DNA from: Spirosoma lacussanchae
GTDB lineage: Bacteria > Bacteroidota > Bacteroidia > Cytophagales > Spirosomataceae
NCBI RefSeq assembly: GCF_005870035.1
Contig: NZ_SWJG01000002.1
Coordinates: 496,001-560,000, forward strand
DNA: 64,000 nt
Reading direction: 5' to 3'
Part shown: one piece after another, positions 18,251-28,078 of the stretch
Layout of the letters: every line of letters begins with the position of its first letter
Position numbering within the stretch: the stretch's first letter is position 1
The notes under the pieces: model-generated
What the model was told of the DNA's origin: nothing
Seen by the model: only the letters and a program-made list of their open reading frames with translations
Databases searched by the model: none
Translations under genes and position numbers: made by a program

Positions 18251-19225
18251 ATGCCCCTCACCGTCGCCGACATCCAAGCTCCGATTGCTGCCGAAATGAA
18301 ACTGTTCGAGCACAAGTTCCGGGACTTGATGAAGAGCGATGTCATGCTGCTCGACCAGATCATGAACTACATCGTGAAACGGAAAGGCAAGCAACTACGG
18401 CCCATGTTTGTCTTTCTGACGGCCGGGGTCTGTGGCGAAATTACCGAATCGACCTACCGCGGGGCGTCGCTGATTGAGCTGCTGCATACGGCTACCCTCG
18501 TTCACGATGATGTTGTCGATGAGTCGAACTACCGGCGTGGCTTCTTTTCCATCAATGCGCTCTGGAAAAATAAAGTAGCCGTACTGGTCGGTGATTATTT
18601 GCTTTCCAGAGGGTTACTGCTATCGGTCGATAACGGCGATTTCGAGCTGTTACAGATCGTTTCAACGGCCGTGCGGGAGTTGAGCGAGGGCGAGTTGCTA
18701 CAGATCGAGAAAGCCCGTCGGCTCGATATCACTGAGGATGTATACTACGAAATAATCCGTCAGAAAACGGCGTCACTAATTGCCGCCTGCTGCGCCGTAG
18801 GTGCCCGTTCGGCCGGGGTCGATAAAGACCGTATCGAACAAGCCCGTGCATTCGGAGAAAAAGTCGGCATTGCTTTTCAGATCAAAGATGATCTGTTCGA
18901 CTATGGTACGGCAGAAGTAGGCAAACCGCTGGGTATCGACATCAAAGAGAAGAAGATGACGCTGCCGCTCATCTATGCGCTCAACCGGGCGGGTTTTCTG
19001 CAAAAGCGCCGGATCATCAACATTATCAAGAATGAGAGCGAAAACCCCAGAAAGGTAGATGAGGTGATCCAGTTCGTTAAGCAGTCGGGCGGTATCGAAT
19101 ACGCCACCGAAGCGATGAATCAATACGTGGCCGAAGCACAGCAGCTGCTGAATTCGTTTCCCGACTCGTTGTACCGGCAATCCTTACATCAACTGGTTCA
19201 GTATACGATCGAACGCAGCAAGTGA
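18251..19225 (+). CDS. polyprenyl diphosphate synthase
   Basis: 324 residues, the full length of a trans-prenyltransferase. First aspartate-rich motif HDDVVDE (D86, D87, D90) and second KDDLFDYG (D213, D214, D217); the FARM-proximal GKQLRP and GDYLLSRG segments are also present. It builds the long isoprenoid tail used for menaquinone. Chain length cannot be read with certainty, so I do not choose between octaprenyl and related products. The leader holds a heptamer inverted repeat. Confidence 0.9.
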   Translation: MPLTVADIQAPIAAEMKLFEHKFRDLMKSDVMLLDQIMNYIVKRKGKQLRPMFVFLTAGVCGEITESTYRGASLIELLHTATLVHDDVVDESNYRRGFFSINALWKNKVAVLVGDYLLSRGLLLSVDNGDFELLQIVSTAVRELSEGELLQIEKARRLDITEDVYYEIIRQKTASLIAACCAVGARSAGVDKDRIEQARAFGEKVGIAFQIKDDLFDYGTAEVGKPLGIDIKEKKMTLPLIYALNRAGFLQKRRIINIIKNESENPRKVDEVIQFVKQSGGIEYATEAMNQYVAEAQQLLNSFPDSLYRQSLHQLVQYTIERSK

Positions 19226-19229
19226 TGAG

Positions 19230-20042
19230 TCAGGATTCCTGATGAACCACTTCCTGCTTGCTGGTCAGCCTCGGCTTCGTTTTCTCGCCAAACAGACGGT
19301 GAAAGTCCGGACTCTCCGTACGCATCCATTTATCCCAGAAGGTAAAATAAAGGCCGTAGTTGAAGCGGAACTGGGCATGGTGCAGGCTGTGGTGCGTGGC
19401 CCCGATCAGCCAGCGGCCCAGCCAGTGCTGATTGAAATCGCGGGGATAAATCTCGGTATTTAGGTGATTTATGGCACTCGATACGGTCATGATCATCAGG
19501 ATAATCCCCACGGCCGATACGTGAAGCGGAAACACGAATAGCAACACCGGAATCACGATAGCCTGTAGCGTACTTTCGAGCGGGTGAAAGGAAAAGGCAG
19601 TCCAGGGTGATGTAGTGATACTGTCGTGATGGGTCTTATGTACCCAGCGGTAAACACCCGGCCGGTGCATCCACCGATGGAGCCAGTAGTAATATGTCTC
19701 GTGCAGAAATAAAGTCAGAATAATGCTGGCCGGATACCAGATAAGCGGGTAATGGGTCAGGCGAGTGTAAATTTGCGTATACCCAGCCTGATAGGCCAGC
19801 ATGACGGCGAGCGCAATGGCCGTGAAAATGAGTGAGGTGAGCAGTGACCACCCAATCTCCCGCCGATCCTGCCCGTTCTTCCGGGGCCGGGTCTGTACGG
19901 CACGGCTGGCAAACTGCTCTTTCATGGATACGTTAAAGAGCCACCAGAACGCAAGGGAGAACAAGACATACCGCCCGAATATAGCCAGGAAAAAAAAGAG
20001 CCCGGTGAGCCAGAACGTGGCCGGGTTGGTTAGTTGAATCAT
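19230..20042 (-). CDS. sterol desaturase / fatty acid hydroxylase family protein
   Basis: 270 residues from ATG 20042. Four or more membrane helices and the eight-histidine di-iron set: HETYYYWLHRWMH, HKTHH, and later HHSLHH, with INHLN between. Family members hydroxylate or desaturate lipids at the membrane. A longer frame upstream would add 62 residues that overlap the promoter region of the divergent phosphatase gene and lack any feature, so the ATG start is preferred. It ends 4 nt from the polyprenyl synthase stop, convergently. Confidence 0.88.
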   Translation of the reverse strand: MIQLTNPATFWLTGLFFFLAIFGRYVLFSLAFWWLFNVSMKEQFASRAVQTRPRKNGQDRREIGWSLLTSLIFTAIALAVMLAYQAGYTQIYTRLTHYPLIWYPASIILTLFLHETYYYWLHRWMHRPGVYRWVHKTHHDSITTSPWTAFSFHPLESTLQAIVIPVLLFVFPLHVSAVGIILMIMTVSSAINHLNTEIYPRDFNQHWLGRWLIGATHHSLHHAQFRFNYGLYFTFWDKWMRTESPDFHRLFGEKTKPRLTSKQEVVHQES

Positions 20043-20269
20043 AGGGGGTAGGAGAGCAGGTGCTCCCGGGTTATATCCAGTACAGCAACGCAATAAGGCG
20101 GCCAATGTTAGAAAAAGTTTGTAGCATTGCCGGTTACTGGTGATAGTATCCGTTCGATCAGTATATCCGGCCCTGGCTGACGATAGGCAGAAGTTAAACG
20201 CGGTTGTTACGGCGCTGGCTGATAACATTCCGTTTACGCTGTATAAACGGCGACCCCGTCTTTTGTTCG

Positions 20270-20277
20270 TATGTTTG
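20270..20277 (+). promoter_or_regulatory. -7 box (TATGTTTG) before the PafA-type phosphatase
   Basis: Exact TAnnTTTG, 37 nt upstream of the ATG. No TTTG at the expected -33 distance. Confidence 0.4.
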
Positions 20278-20313
20278 TTGGTAGTTTCAAGAACCTATAA
20301 ACAATACGGCTTC

Positions 20314-22008
20314 ATGCGCCTGCTTACTTTCCTGGGGTGGATACTGACTACGGTAACGGTCTTTGCTCAAACGCCATCTCAACCAAAACGCTCTACAAGT
20401 CCTCGTAAAGTTATTTCGCCGGCGGCAGCCAACGCCGACGGTCAGCCCCTGAAACGACCAAAGCTGGTGGTCGGTATTGTGGTTGACCAGATGCGGTATG
20501 ACTACCTGTACCGGTACTATGACAAATTTGGGAAAGGAGGCTTTCGTCGGATGATGGACGAAGGGTTCAATGCCCGTAATAATCATTACCACTACGCGGC
20601 CACCTATACCGGACCCGGGCATGCGGCTATTTATACCGGCTCTGCCCCTGCGCTGAACGGCATTGTGGGTAACGATTTTTACGATCGCAACCTGGGTCGG
20701 ATGGTATACTGCGCCGAAGATACCAGTGTCAACACGGTCGGAAACACAGGTACAGCCGGCAAGATGTCGCCCCGCAACATGCTCGTTACCACCATTGGCG
20801 ATCAGCTTAAGCTGGCTACTGATGGCCGGTCCAAGGTAGTGGGTATAGCGCTCAAAGATCGGGGCGCTATTCTGCCTGCTGGCCACGCGGCCAACGGAGC
20901 CTATTGGTTCGACTCGAAAGACGGTAAGTTCATCAGCAGTACTTTTTATCAGAAAGAGTTACCCCGCTGGGTTCAGGAGTTCAACGACCGGAAGCTGCCC
21001 GAGACTTATATCGGCCAGAAGTGGGAGCTCTTATTACCGCTGGACCAGTATACGGAGAGTACCGTTGATGACGAGGCCTACGAGGCAACCCTGCCGGGCG
21101 AATCCAAATCGGTTTTTCCGCATGAGTTCGTTGTGCAGGCGGGCAGCAGCAAATACGAAGTGCTGCGCACCAGCCCGTATGGTGATCAGCTGACAAAAGA
21201 GTTTGCGCTGGCGGCTCTCAAAGGCGAAAAGCTGGGTCAGAGTGGCGTGACGGATATGCTGTGTGTTAGCTTCTCCTCGCCGGATTACATCGGCCACGCT
21301 TTCGGGACCCATGCGATTGAAACCGAAGATAACTACCTACGGCTCGACCGGCAGCTGACCGAACTGTTTACCCAGCTCGATGCTACCGTTGGCAAAGGGG
21401 AGTGGCTGGCGTTTTTATCTGCTGATCATGGCGCTGCCGATGTGCCGGGTTTCTCCCAGCAGTACCGCATTCCGGCCGATGTAAAATCCTATGGAGAAGT
21501 AAGCGATGCCGTTAAAGCCGCTCTCGAAAAGGCGTATGGACCAGGGAAGTGGATGCTAACCTATTTCAATCAGCAAATCTACCTGAATCATCCACTGCTA
21601 GTAGAGAAGAAAATTGCGATTCAGGAAGTGTATGAACTGATCAGTAGCGTACTGCTCAAACAGCGCGGGGTTGTGAACGTAATCAACCTACACAATCTGC
21701 ATGCGGAATCGCTGCCCGATATTCAGACCAATCTATTCCGTAACGTGTATTTTCCCAATCGTAGCGGAGATATATACGTGATGCAGCAGGCGGGCTGGTT
21801 TGAAGGGCGCAACCGCGGCACAACCCACGGAACGGTTTATAATTACGACACACACGTGCCTTTCCTGTTGTACGGGTGGGGCGTTCGTCCGGGTCAGACG
21901 TTCCGGCGGACCCATATCCACGACATTGCCCCTACAATAACCGCTTTACTGGGCGTTCTTGAGCCAAGCGGCTGCATCGGCGATCCGGTAGGCGAAGGAA
22001 TCCGGTAA
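20314..22008 (+). CDS. exported alkaline phosphatase, PafA type
   Basis: 564 residues from ATG 20314, giving a signal peptide that ends near VFAQ (residue 18). Periplasmic phosphomonoesterase of the alkaline phosphatase superfamily. Nucleophile T99 in TYTGPGH; metal ligand D58 in VVDQMR; GNDFYDR (the PafA asparagine) and ALKDRGA (the PafA Lys and Arg that mark PafA enzymes); distal ligands in SPDYIGHAFG, LSADHGAAD and HGTVYNYDTHVP. The Thr/Lys/Arg set points to the phosphate-insensitive Bacteroidota PafA rather than PhoA. Longer upstream starts would precede the signal peptide with unrelated residues. Confidence 0.9.
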   Translation: MRLLTFLGWILTTVTVFAQTPSQPKRSTSPRKVISPAAANADGQPLKRPKLVVGIVVDQMRYDYLYRYYDKFGKGGFRRMMDEGFNARNNHYHYAATYTGPGHAAIYTGSAPALNGIVGNDFYDRNLGRMVYCAEDTSVNTVGNTGTAGKMSPRNMLVTTIGDQLKLATDGRSKVVGIALKDRGAILPAGHAANGAYWFDSKDGKFISSTFYQKELPRWVQEFNDRKLPETYIGQKWELLLPLDQYTESTVDDEAYEATLPGESKSVFPHEFVVQAGSSKYEVLRTSPYGDQLTKEFALAALKGEKLGQSGVTDMLCVSFSSPDYIGHAFGTHAIETEDNYLRLDRQLTELFTQLDATVGKGEWLAFLSADHGAADVPGFSQQYRIPADVKSYGEVSDAVKAALEKAYGPGKWMLTYFNQQIYLNHPLLVEKKIAIQEVYELISSVLLKQRGVVNVINLHNLHAESLPDIQTNLFRNVYFPNRSGDIYVMQQAGWFEGRNRGTTHGTVYNYDTHVPFLLYGWGVRPGQTFRRTHIHDIAPTITALLGVLEPSGCIGDPVGEGIR

Positions 22009-22022
22009 CCCGTCGATTTGTC

Positions 22023-22060
22023 ATGACCAGCGAGTAAACAAGCAGCTACTCGCTGGTCAT
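22023..22060. terminator. hairpin shared by convergent phosphatase and birA genes
   Basis: 14-bp perfect stem atgaccagcgagta / tactcgctggtcat with a 10-nt loop. The right arm overlaps the last codons and stop of birA. No clear U-tract. Confidence 0.6.
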
Positions 22061-22822
22061 AGGTACAAACGACACCTCCTTAAAGCCGAAGCGATGGGTT
22101 CGTCCGGCTTCGGCAACTACCAGCCTGCCCGTCTCGTCGACATCGACAATCATACCCATAAACGTCCGGTCCTCTGTGCTGAAGCGGGTTTCCTGCTGAT
22201 ACCGGTACAGCGTCTGCATGTAGTCAGACTTCAGCACCTGACGTTGACCAGCGCGCAGCTGGAGATACCGCTTTTCGAGTTTTTCGCACAGTATAGCCAG
22301 AAGTCCAGCCCGATCGTAACCGTTGGGTAAGGGTGCTTCCTGCTGGAGCGAGGTTGCGGTTGAATAACTGAACTCGGTTTGGTTCACATTGAGACCGATG
22401 CCCACTACCGACCAGGCCAGGTTATAACCCTGGAGCGTATTCTCGATCAGGATGCCTCCTGTCTTGCGGAAGCCTATATACAGGTCGTTGGGCCATTTGA
22501 CCCGACAGTCTTCATGTACCAGGGGAGCTATCGTGTCATGAACGCCCAGCGATACGGCCATATTAAGCCAGAACTGCTCGGTCGCGGTTAAAAAAGTGGG
22601 TTTAAACAGCAAAGAGAAGGTCAGGTTCTGGGCTGGCTGAGCTTCCCAGGTGTTACCGCGCTGCCCCCGACCATCCGTCTGATTGTCAGTTGCGATGAGA
22701 AGTCCTTCAACAACGTCGGAATGAGCGAGTAAAGCAGACGCTTCGTCGTTCGTAGACTGACAGCTTGGCAGGTATTGGTAAATTTGCCCGACAAAATGCG
22801 TTTTGGGATGGATTTTGTACAA
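22046..22822 (-). CDS. birA: biotin-[acetyl-CoA-carboxylase] ligase
   Basis: 258 residues; attaches biotin to the carboxylase carrier protein. Biotin-binding CQSTNDEA, GRGQRGNTW (the biotinyl-AMP loop) and VKWPNDLYI are present, followed by GGILIEN and GIGLNVNQ. There is no N-terminal DNA-binding domain, so it is the monofunctional form. The start must be TTG at 22822 (MYKIHPK): no ATG lies between it and an in-frame stop upstream, and the residues match related proteins as I remember them. Confidence 0.9.
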   Translation of the reverse strand: MYKIHPKTHFVGQIYQYLPSCQSTNDEASALLAHSDVVEGLLIATDNQTDGRGQRGNTWEAQPAQNLTFSLLFKPTFLTATEQFWLNMAVSLGVHDTIAPLVHEDCRVKWPNDLYIGFRKTGGILIENTLQGYNLAWSVVGIGLNVNQTEFSYSTATSLQQEAPLPNGYDRAGLLAILCEKLEKRYLQLRAGQRQVLKSDYMQTLYRYQQETRFSTEDRTFMGMIVDVDETGRLVVAEAGRTHRFGFKEVSFVPMTSE

Positions 22823-22936
22823 ATCTTTGTTTAGTTTAGTAGTAGGAAGCTAATACATGGTGCTGTGGGCTACGCTCACTGTTTTATCGATAAAGTACCC
22901 GCTGATTAGCTTATCGTGCAATGTTAAACCGAAAGC

Positions 22937-23332
22937 ATGAGAATTAAGCCAAGCAATGATTTTACGCCTGAACAGATCCGCGATTTTGTGGTCAGAGGCA
23001 TGCAGGAAAAGAAAGGGCAGGACATTGTTGTAATGGACCTGCGAAATGTGAAAAACGCTATTTGTGACTACTTCGTCCTGTGTTCGGGGACTTCCGATAC
23101 CCAGATCGATGCCATCTCAACGTCTATTGAAGAAGAAGTCTATAAAGCCAGCCATCAGGATCCGTGGCATCGGGAAGGGAAACTGAACCGCGAGTGGATT
23201 TTGCTGGATTATGTAGACGTAGTGGCACACGTTTTTAAGAAAGATCGACGTTCCTTCTATGACCTGGAGCAGCTCTGGGGCGACGCCGAGATACAGCTGA
23301 TTGATGATAACGCATTTTCGGAAGCGGCCTGA
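22937..23332 (+). CDS. rsfS: ribosomal silencing factor
   Basis: 131 residues. RsfS binds L14 on the 50S subunit and blocks subunit joining in starvation. Signatures: K-G-Q-D-I-V-V-M-D-L-R, D-Y-F-V-L-C-S-G-T-S-D-T-Q, and WILLDYVDVVAHVF, near the end RSFYDLEQLWGDA. Full length. It is 148 nt upstream of ftsH on the same strand, a pairing common in Bacteroidota as I recall. Confidence 0.93.
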   Translation: MRIKPSNDFTPEQIRDFVVRGMQEKKGQDIVVMDLRNVKNAICDYFVLCSGTSDTQIDAISTSIEEEVYKASHQDPWHREGKLNREWILLDYVDVVAHVFKKDRRSFYDLEQLWGDAEIQLIDDNAFSEAA

Positions 23333-23407
23333 GTGAAAAGTTGCTGACCGAAATAAACTCACTACCGTTTCGGGGCCGCTTGTAGGGCATATAAACCGTT
23401 TGTCCTA

Positions 23408-23444
23408 ACCGTTTTAAGGTAGAAACATTAGTCATTAAAACGGT
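23408..23444. repeat. inverted repeat in the ftsH leader
   Basis: Perfect 10-bp arms accgttttaa (23408-23417) and ttaaaacggt (23435-23444) with a 17-nt loop, 37 nt before ftsH. CCGTTT also recurs at about 23363, 23396 and 23465. Confidence 0.5.
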
Positions 23445-23480
23445 GTTACCCTTTGAAATCCGTTTGTACAACCTGAGGAA

Positions 23481-25511
23481 ATGGCAGAAAACAATAATAG
23501 AAATCCGTTAGTACCCCGGGGAGGGCCGCGCAAGCCCAACTTCCAGGGATGGATTGTCGCTCTATTGATTGCCGCTATCTTGGGGATAACGTTCTTTAAC
23601 CGCAGTTCCGCCACTCGTGAGATTTCTCAGAAGCGGTTTGAGCGCATGGTGAAAGACCGCGAAGTCTCCGAAGTAGTGGTCGTAAACGACAAGATTGCCG
23701 AAGTAACGCTCTCCCAGCAAGCTGCACAAAGCCCCAAATACCGGGGACTGTTTGCCGATAAGCCGTACTTCGGTACCAACCAGGGGCCGCATTTTCAGTT
23801 CCAGGTTGCGTCTGGAGAAACATTCAAGAAAGACCTTGATACCATTCAGCAGGGGGTGCCCGATAATGAAAAAATCGAGTACCGCTTTGAGCAGCGAAGC
23901 GATATCGGCAGTATAATCAGCACCTGGGGCTTCCTGATCGTCATGATTCTGGCTATGTATTTCCTGCTGGGCCGGATGTCAGGCGCTGGTGGGCCAGGCG
24001 GGCAGATCTTCAACATCGGTAAGTCGAAAGCCGCGTTGTTCGACGCTGACAACAAGGTCAAGATTACATTCAATGATGTAGCTGGCCTTGATGAAGCCAA
24101 AGAAGAGATTAAGGAGATTGTCGATTACCTGAAAAACCCGACCAAATTCACCAAACTCGGCGCTAAAATTCCGAAAGGCGCGCTGCTGATCGGCCCTCCG
24201 GGTACCGGCAAAACGTTGCTGGCTAAAGCCGTGGCTGGTGAGGCAGGTGTGCCATTCTTCTCCCTGTCTGGTTCCGACTTTGTTGAGATGTTTGTCGGGG
24301 TAGGAGCTGCCCGGGTGCGCGACCTGTTCAAGCAGGCTAAAGAGAAAGCGCCCTGTATCATCTTCATTGATGAGATCGATGCGGTAGGTCGTTCGCGGGG
24401 CCGCGGGTCTATGCCCGGCGCCAACGACGAACGTGAAAACACGCTGAACTCACTGCTGGTAGAGATGGATGGTTTCGCCACAGATTCAGGCATCATTATC
24501 CTGGCCGCTACCAACCGCCCTGATGTACTTGATTCGGCCCTGCAGCGTCCTGGTCGTTTCGACCGCCAGATCAGCATCGACAAACCCGATATTGTTGGTC
24601 GTGAAGCCATTTTCCGGGTGCACCTGAAGCCAATCAAACTGGCTGCTGACGTTGATCCGAAAGAACTGGCCGCTCAGACCCCCGGCTTCGCTGGTGCTGA
24701 GATTGCCAATGTTTGTAACGAAGCGGCTCTGATTGCTGCCCGGAGCGATAAGGAAGCGGTGGATATGAAAGACTTCCAGGACGCGATGGACCGCGTCATT
24801 GGTGGTCTTGAAAAGAAAAACAAGCTGATTTCGCCCGAGGAGAAAGAAATCGTTGCCTATCACGAAGCAGGTCACGCCGTGGCTGGCTGGTTCCTCGAAC
24901 ATGCCGATCCGCTCGTTAAGGTTACCATTGTGCCGCGTGGCGTAGCTGCGCTGGGATACGCCCAATACCTGCCCCGTGAGCAGTATCTGTACCGGACAGA
25001 ACAACTCATGGACGAAATGTGCATGGCTCTGGGTGGTCGGGCCGCTGAAGATTTGATCTTTGGCAAAGTATCGACCGGCGCCTTGAGCGACCTGGAGCGG
25101 ATCACCAAACTGGCTTACAGCATGGTGACCATGTACGGCATGAACGACAAAATCGGTAACGTATCGTTCTACGACTCCAAGCAGTCAGACTACAGCTTCA
25201 ACAAGCCATATTCGGAAGAAACGGCTAAGTATATCGATGAAGAGGTGCGTAAGATTGTAGACATCGCTTACAGCCGGACCAAAGATCTGCTCACCGACAA
25301 ACGGGAGGCACTCGAGGTCATTGCAAAAGAACTTCTTGAGAAAGAAATTCTGTACCAAAATGATCTGGTTCGTCTGATTGGTAAGCGACCCTTTGAACGG
25401 GAAACCGTTTACCAGGCTTACAAGAACAAAAAGACGGCTGAAGAGATCAAGGAGGAAATTGGTCCCGAAGCCAAACCTGCTGAAACGCAGCCGGAATCGT
25501 TGCCATTATAA
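23481..25511 (+). CDS. ftsH: ATP-dependent zinc metalloprotease FtsH
   Basis: 676 residues, membrane-bound hexameric protease degrading misfolded membrane and short-lived regulatory proteins. Order: N-terminal helix (about 18-37), short periplasmic domain, second helix (about 150-170), AAA domain with Walker A GPPGTGKT (K244), Walker [12 protein letters not shown] and the RPGRFDR arginine finger region, then the protease domain with H461-E-A-G-H465 and third ligand D537 in GALSDLE. Complete. A GAGGA ribosome-binding-like sequence precedes the ATG. The C-terminal tail is rich in E and P. Confidence 0.96.
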   Translation: MAENNNRNPLVPRGGPRKPNFQGWIVALLIAAILGITFFNRSSATREISQKRFERMVKDREVSEVVVVNDKIAEVTLSQQAAQSPKYRGLFADKPYFGTNQGPHFQFQVASGETFKKDLDTIQQGVPDNEKIEYRFEQRSDIGSIISTWGFLIVMILAMYFLLGRMSGAGGPGGQIFNIGKSKAALFDADNKVKITFNDVAGLDEAKEEIKEIVDYLKNPTKFTKLGAKIPKGALLIGPPGTGKTLLAKAVAGEAGVPFFSLSGSDFVEMFVGVGAARVRDLFKQAKEKAPCIIFIDEIDAVGRSRGRGSMPGANDERENTLNSLLVEMDGFATDSGIIILAATNRPDVLDSALQRPGRFDRQISIDKPDIVGREAIFRVHLKPIKLAADVDPKELAAQTPGFAGAEIANVCNEAALIAARSDKEAVDMKDFQDAMDRVIGGLEKKNKLISPEEKEIVAYHEAGHAVAGWFLEHADPLVKVTIVPRGVAALGYAQYLPREQYLYRTEQLMDEMCMALGGRAAEDLIFGKVSTGALSDLERITKLAYSMVTMYGMNDKIGNVSFYDSKQSDYSFNKPYSEETAKYIDEEVRKIVDIAYSRTKDLLTDKREALEVIAKELLEKEILYQNDLVRLIGKRPFERETVYQAYKNKKTAEEIKEEIGPEAKPAETQPESLPL

Positions 25512-25528
25512 GCTATGATACCTTATAC

Positions 25529-25563
25529 AAAACGGGTGGGAGATTGGTCTCCCACCCGTTTTA
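25529..25563. terminator. bidirectional terminator (ftsH / phosphodiesterase)
   Basis: Stem aaaacgggtgggaga / tctcccacccgtttt with a 4-nt loop. It touches the stop codon of the convergent phosphodiesterase gene. Confidence 0.85.
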
Positions 25564-26052
25564 TTTTTTACCTAGTTCGATGACCTGCATATCGCTGATC
25601 CGACCCGTGTCAAGCGTGAATCGAATGGCCGTTCTGACGAGGTGGAATCCGGTCTTGCCAGCGGCTCCCGGATTAATGAACAACAGGTTGTTTAAACCCG
25701 GATCGCGCGTTACCTTCAGGATGTGAGAATGGCCGCAGATAAAGATGTCCGGTGGCGTTATCTGCAGGTTGGGGCGAACGATTGGGTTGTACTTGGGGGG
25801 CGTACCACCAATGTGAGTAATCCATATGTCCAAACCTTCCAGCGTAAACCGCTGGTGTGCCTGGAGGTCGCTACTCTCCTGATCTATGTTGCCGCACACA
25901 ACGCGCAGGGGCCTGAAGGCGCGTAGTTCATCGACAACAGTCATGGCCCCAACATCGCCCGCATGCCATATTTCATCGCAATCGTTGAAATGGTCGAACA
26001 GCTTTGGGTCCAGATAAGAGTGAGTATCTGAAAGGAGGCCTATACGCGTCAT
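25561..26052 (-). CDS. YfcE-type metallophosphoesterase
   Basis: 163 residues. Calcineurin-like phosphodiesterase: SDTHSYLD (D9, H11), HAGDVG, CGNID, FICGHSH and the closing INPGAAGK with a later H. This matches the YfcE/MJ0936 group, active in vitro on phosphodiesters such as bis-pNPP; the natural substrate is unknown. It is 19 nt downstream of the acyl-CoA ligase gene and probably shares its transcript. Confidence 0.9.
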   Translation of the reverse strand: MTRIGLLSDTHSYLDPKLFDHFNDCDEIWHAGDVGAMTVVDELRAFRPLRVVCGNIDQESSDLQAHQRFTLEGLDIWITHIGGTPPKYNPIVRPNLQITPPDIFICGHSHILKVTRDPGLNNLLFINPGAAGKTGFHLVRTAIRFTLDTGRISDMQVIELGKK

Positions 26053-26071
26053 AATGGGATAAGTGCCGATT

Positions 26072-27739
26072 TTACCCTAAAATAAGGGTTTTCATCTCGC
26101 TTCTGATCCGCTTCTTATCAATTTTGCCAACGCTGGTTTTGGGGATTTCCGGTACAAACACGATCTGGTCGGGCAGGTACCACTTGTTGAGATGTCCCTG
26201 ATCAATTTTAGCCTGTAAGCTCGCTTTTATTCCGGCTACTGTAAGGCCGGCGTCTGGCTTCTGTACGATGAGTGCGTGAGGCCGCTCACCCCAGCGCTCG
26301 TCGGGAAAGCCTACTACTGCCGCTTCGGCAACGCCCTCAACCTGCGATAACAAGTCTTCAATATCGAGCGAAGAAACCCATTCGCCCCCGGTCTTGATCA
26401 CATCTTTGGTACGATCGGCTATCTGAAGCCAGTTGTCGGGGGTTAAGCTGGCCACGTCGCCAGTGTGAAGCCAGCCGCCTTTCCAAAGTTCTGAGCCACG
26501 TTCGAAGTCTTCGTAATACCCCTGGGTAAGCCACGGCCCACGAGCCACAACTTCGCCAATGGAGTGCCCATCGTGTGGTACAAAGTTGCCGTTATCGTCC
26601 ATCAGCCGCATCTCAATGAAGGGCGCTATCCGTCCCGCACGAGTGCGTAGGTCGACCTGCTGATCGATAGGCAGCTGACGTTCCGTATCGTTCAGGTGGG
26701 TTATTGACATGACAGGCGCCGTTTCTGACATGCCATAGCCCTGATACACCTGAATGCCGAGGTCGAGTGCTGCTTTGGCCAGGCCCTTTGTCAGCGCTGA
26801 GCCCCCAATGATTACTTTCCAGCGGCTGAGGTCAACCTGTTTGGCTACGGGACTGTTGACCAGCATATTCAGGATGGTAGGCACACAGTGTGACATGGTA
26901 ACCCCTTCTTTCAACAGGAGCTTGAGCAGCATCTCTGGTTCGTAACGCCCGGGGTAGATCTGTTTGGTTGAGAGCATCGTGGCCAGGAATGGAAACCCCC
27001 AGGCATGGACGTGGAACATGGGCGTAATCGGCATGTATACGTCCTGGACTGATGAAAAAGGTACCGCCTGGTAGCCGCATAGATAAGTCATTAGGCCCAT
27101 GGTATGCATGAACAGCTGACGGTGCGAAAAGTATACGCCCTTGGGATTACCCGTCGTGCCGGTCGTGTAGAAAGTAGTCGCCCAGGTATTTTCATCAAAA
27201 TCCGGAAAGGTATACGCATCGGACGCCGACTTGAGCAATTGCTCATACTCACCCGAGAAGCCATCCGGAATGGCTGGGTCTTCGCCGGTGTAGACCTTAT
27301 CGCTCAAGAGTATAAACTCGTCTACCGTGGTTAGCTGGTCGCGGACGGCGTTCAGAATTGGCAGGAAATCCTCATGAATGAGTACCGCTTTGTCCTGCGC
27401 GTGATTCATCGTGTAAAGAATCTGCGCGGGCGATAGCCGAACGTTAACCGTATGCAGGACGGCCCCGAGGCTGGTCACTCCAAAAAAACATTCGAGGTAG
27501 CGGTGACTATCCCAGTCAAATACCGCCACTGTATCGCCGGGGCCTATGCCGCGCTCGGTCAATACGTTGGCCAGCTGACGAACCCGCCGGTTAAACTCAA
27601 CATAGTTCATCCGGAAGAGGTCGCGGTAAATAATTTCGCGGTGTGGTTCGTATTTCAGCGACTGAGCCAGGAGGTTTTTGATCAGCATAGGAGGCTCGAT
27701 GGCCTCAGCTGTTCGGGGAATGAGTTTGGTCTGAATCAT
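26072..27739 (-). CDS. long/medium-chain fatty acid-CoA ligase (AMP-binding)
   Basis: 555 residues, a complete adenylate-forming enzyme: P-loop TTGTTGNPKG, GYGMSETAP, LHTGDVASL, DRTKDVIKTGGEWVSS (the hinge) and the C-terminal catalytic lysine in KTSVGKIDKK. It activates fatty acids to acyl-CoA for degradation or lipid use; wording resembles AlkK-type medium/long-chain ligases. It is divergent from a fatty acid desaturase gene, with a perfect palindrome between them. ATG 27739 is used; a later ATG at 27688 is possible. Confidence 0.88.
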   Translation of the reverse strand: MIQTKLIPRTAEAIEPPMLIKNLLAQSLKYEPHREIIYRDLFRMNYVEFNRRVRQLANVLTERGIGPGDTVAVFDWDSHRYLECFFGVTSLGAVLHTVNVRLSPAQILYTMNHAQDKAVLIHEDFLPILNAVRDQLTTVDEFILLSDKVYTGEDPAIPDGFSGEYEQLLKSASDAYTFPDFDENTWATTFYTTGTTGNPKGVYFSHRQLFMHTMGLMTYLCGYQAVPFSSVQDVYMPITPMFHVHAWGFPFLATMLSTKQIYPGRYEPEMLLKLLLKEGVTMSHCVPTILNMLVNSPVAKQVDLSRWKVIIGGSALTKGLAKAALDLGIQVYQGYGMSETAPVMSITHLNDTERQLPIDQQVDLRTRAGRIAPFIEMRLMDDNGNFVPHDGHSIGEVVARGPWLTQGYYEDFERGSELWKGGWLHTGDVASLTPDNWLQIADRTKDVIKTGGEWVSSLDIEDLLSQVEGVAEAAVVGFPDERWGERPHALIVQKPDAGLTVAGIKASLQAKIDQGHLNKWYLPDQIVFVPEIPKTSVGKIDKKRIRSEMKTLILG

Positions 27740-28078
27740 ACTCGTGAGTTATAACTGCGCCCGGGCGACGCAATTGTTCGTATTGGATGGGGCAAATTAC
27801 AATATTCTCTTGATATAAGGCAATTGGCTGGTCTTCAGCCTTCTAGCAGGCAATGATCCACTAATACCACCGTATATTCGCTTTCACACTGTACGGGGGC
27901 GGATTGCTCAGGAAAACAAAATGGCGGTAAAGCCGGCTTTAACGATGGTGAACGAAGCGGTAAAATCTTATAAGTGGTATATGACCTTATTAATAGTCTA
28001 CTAATTAAATACAGAATTCTTCGTTTTGGCGTTTAGTTATAAAAAGACTGTTACTATAATACAGGTGCAGGTAGGCCT
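27740..28078. promoter_or_regulatory. divergent control region of two fatty acid genes
   Basis: 339 nt between the acyl-CoA ligase and desaturase starts. It contains the perfect 14-bp palindrome taaagccggcttta (27928-27941). No exact TTTG..TAnnTTTG promoter was found for either gene. No coding frame with family character is seen. Confidence 0.5.
27928..27941. promoter_or_regulatory. candidate operator palindrome
   Basis: taaagccggcttta is self-complementary over all 14 bases and lies 189 nt from the ligase start and 138 nt from the desaturase start. Confidence 0.4.

Noticed and set aside
19230-20228. Longer form of the sterol-desaturase-family protein
   Set aside because: The extra 62 residues are not membrane-like and would occupy the divergent control region of the phosphatase gene; ATG 20042 starts just before the first helix.
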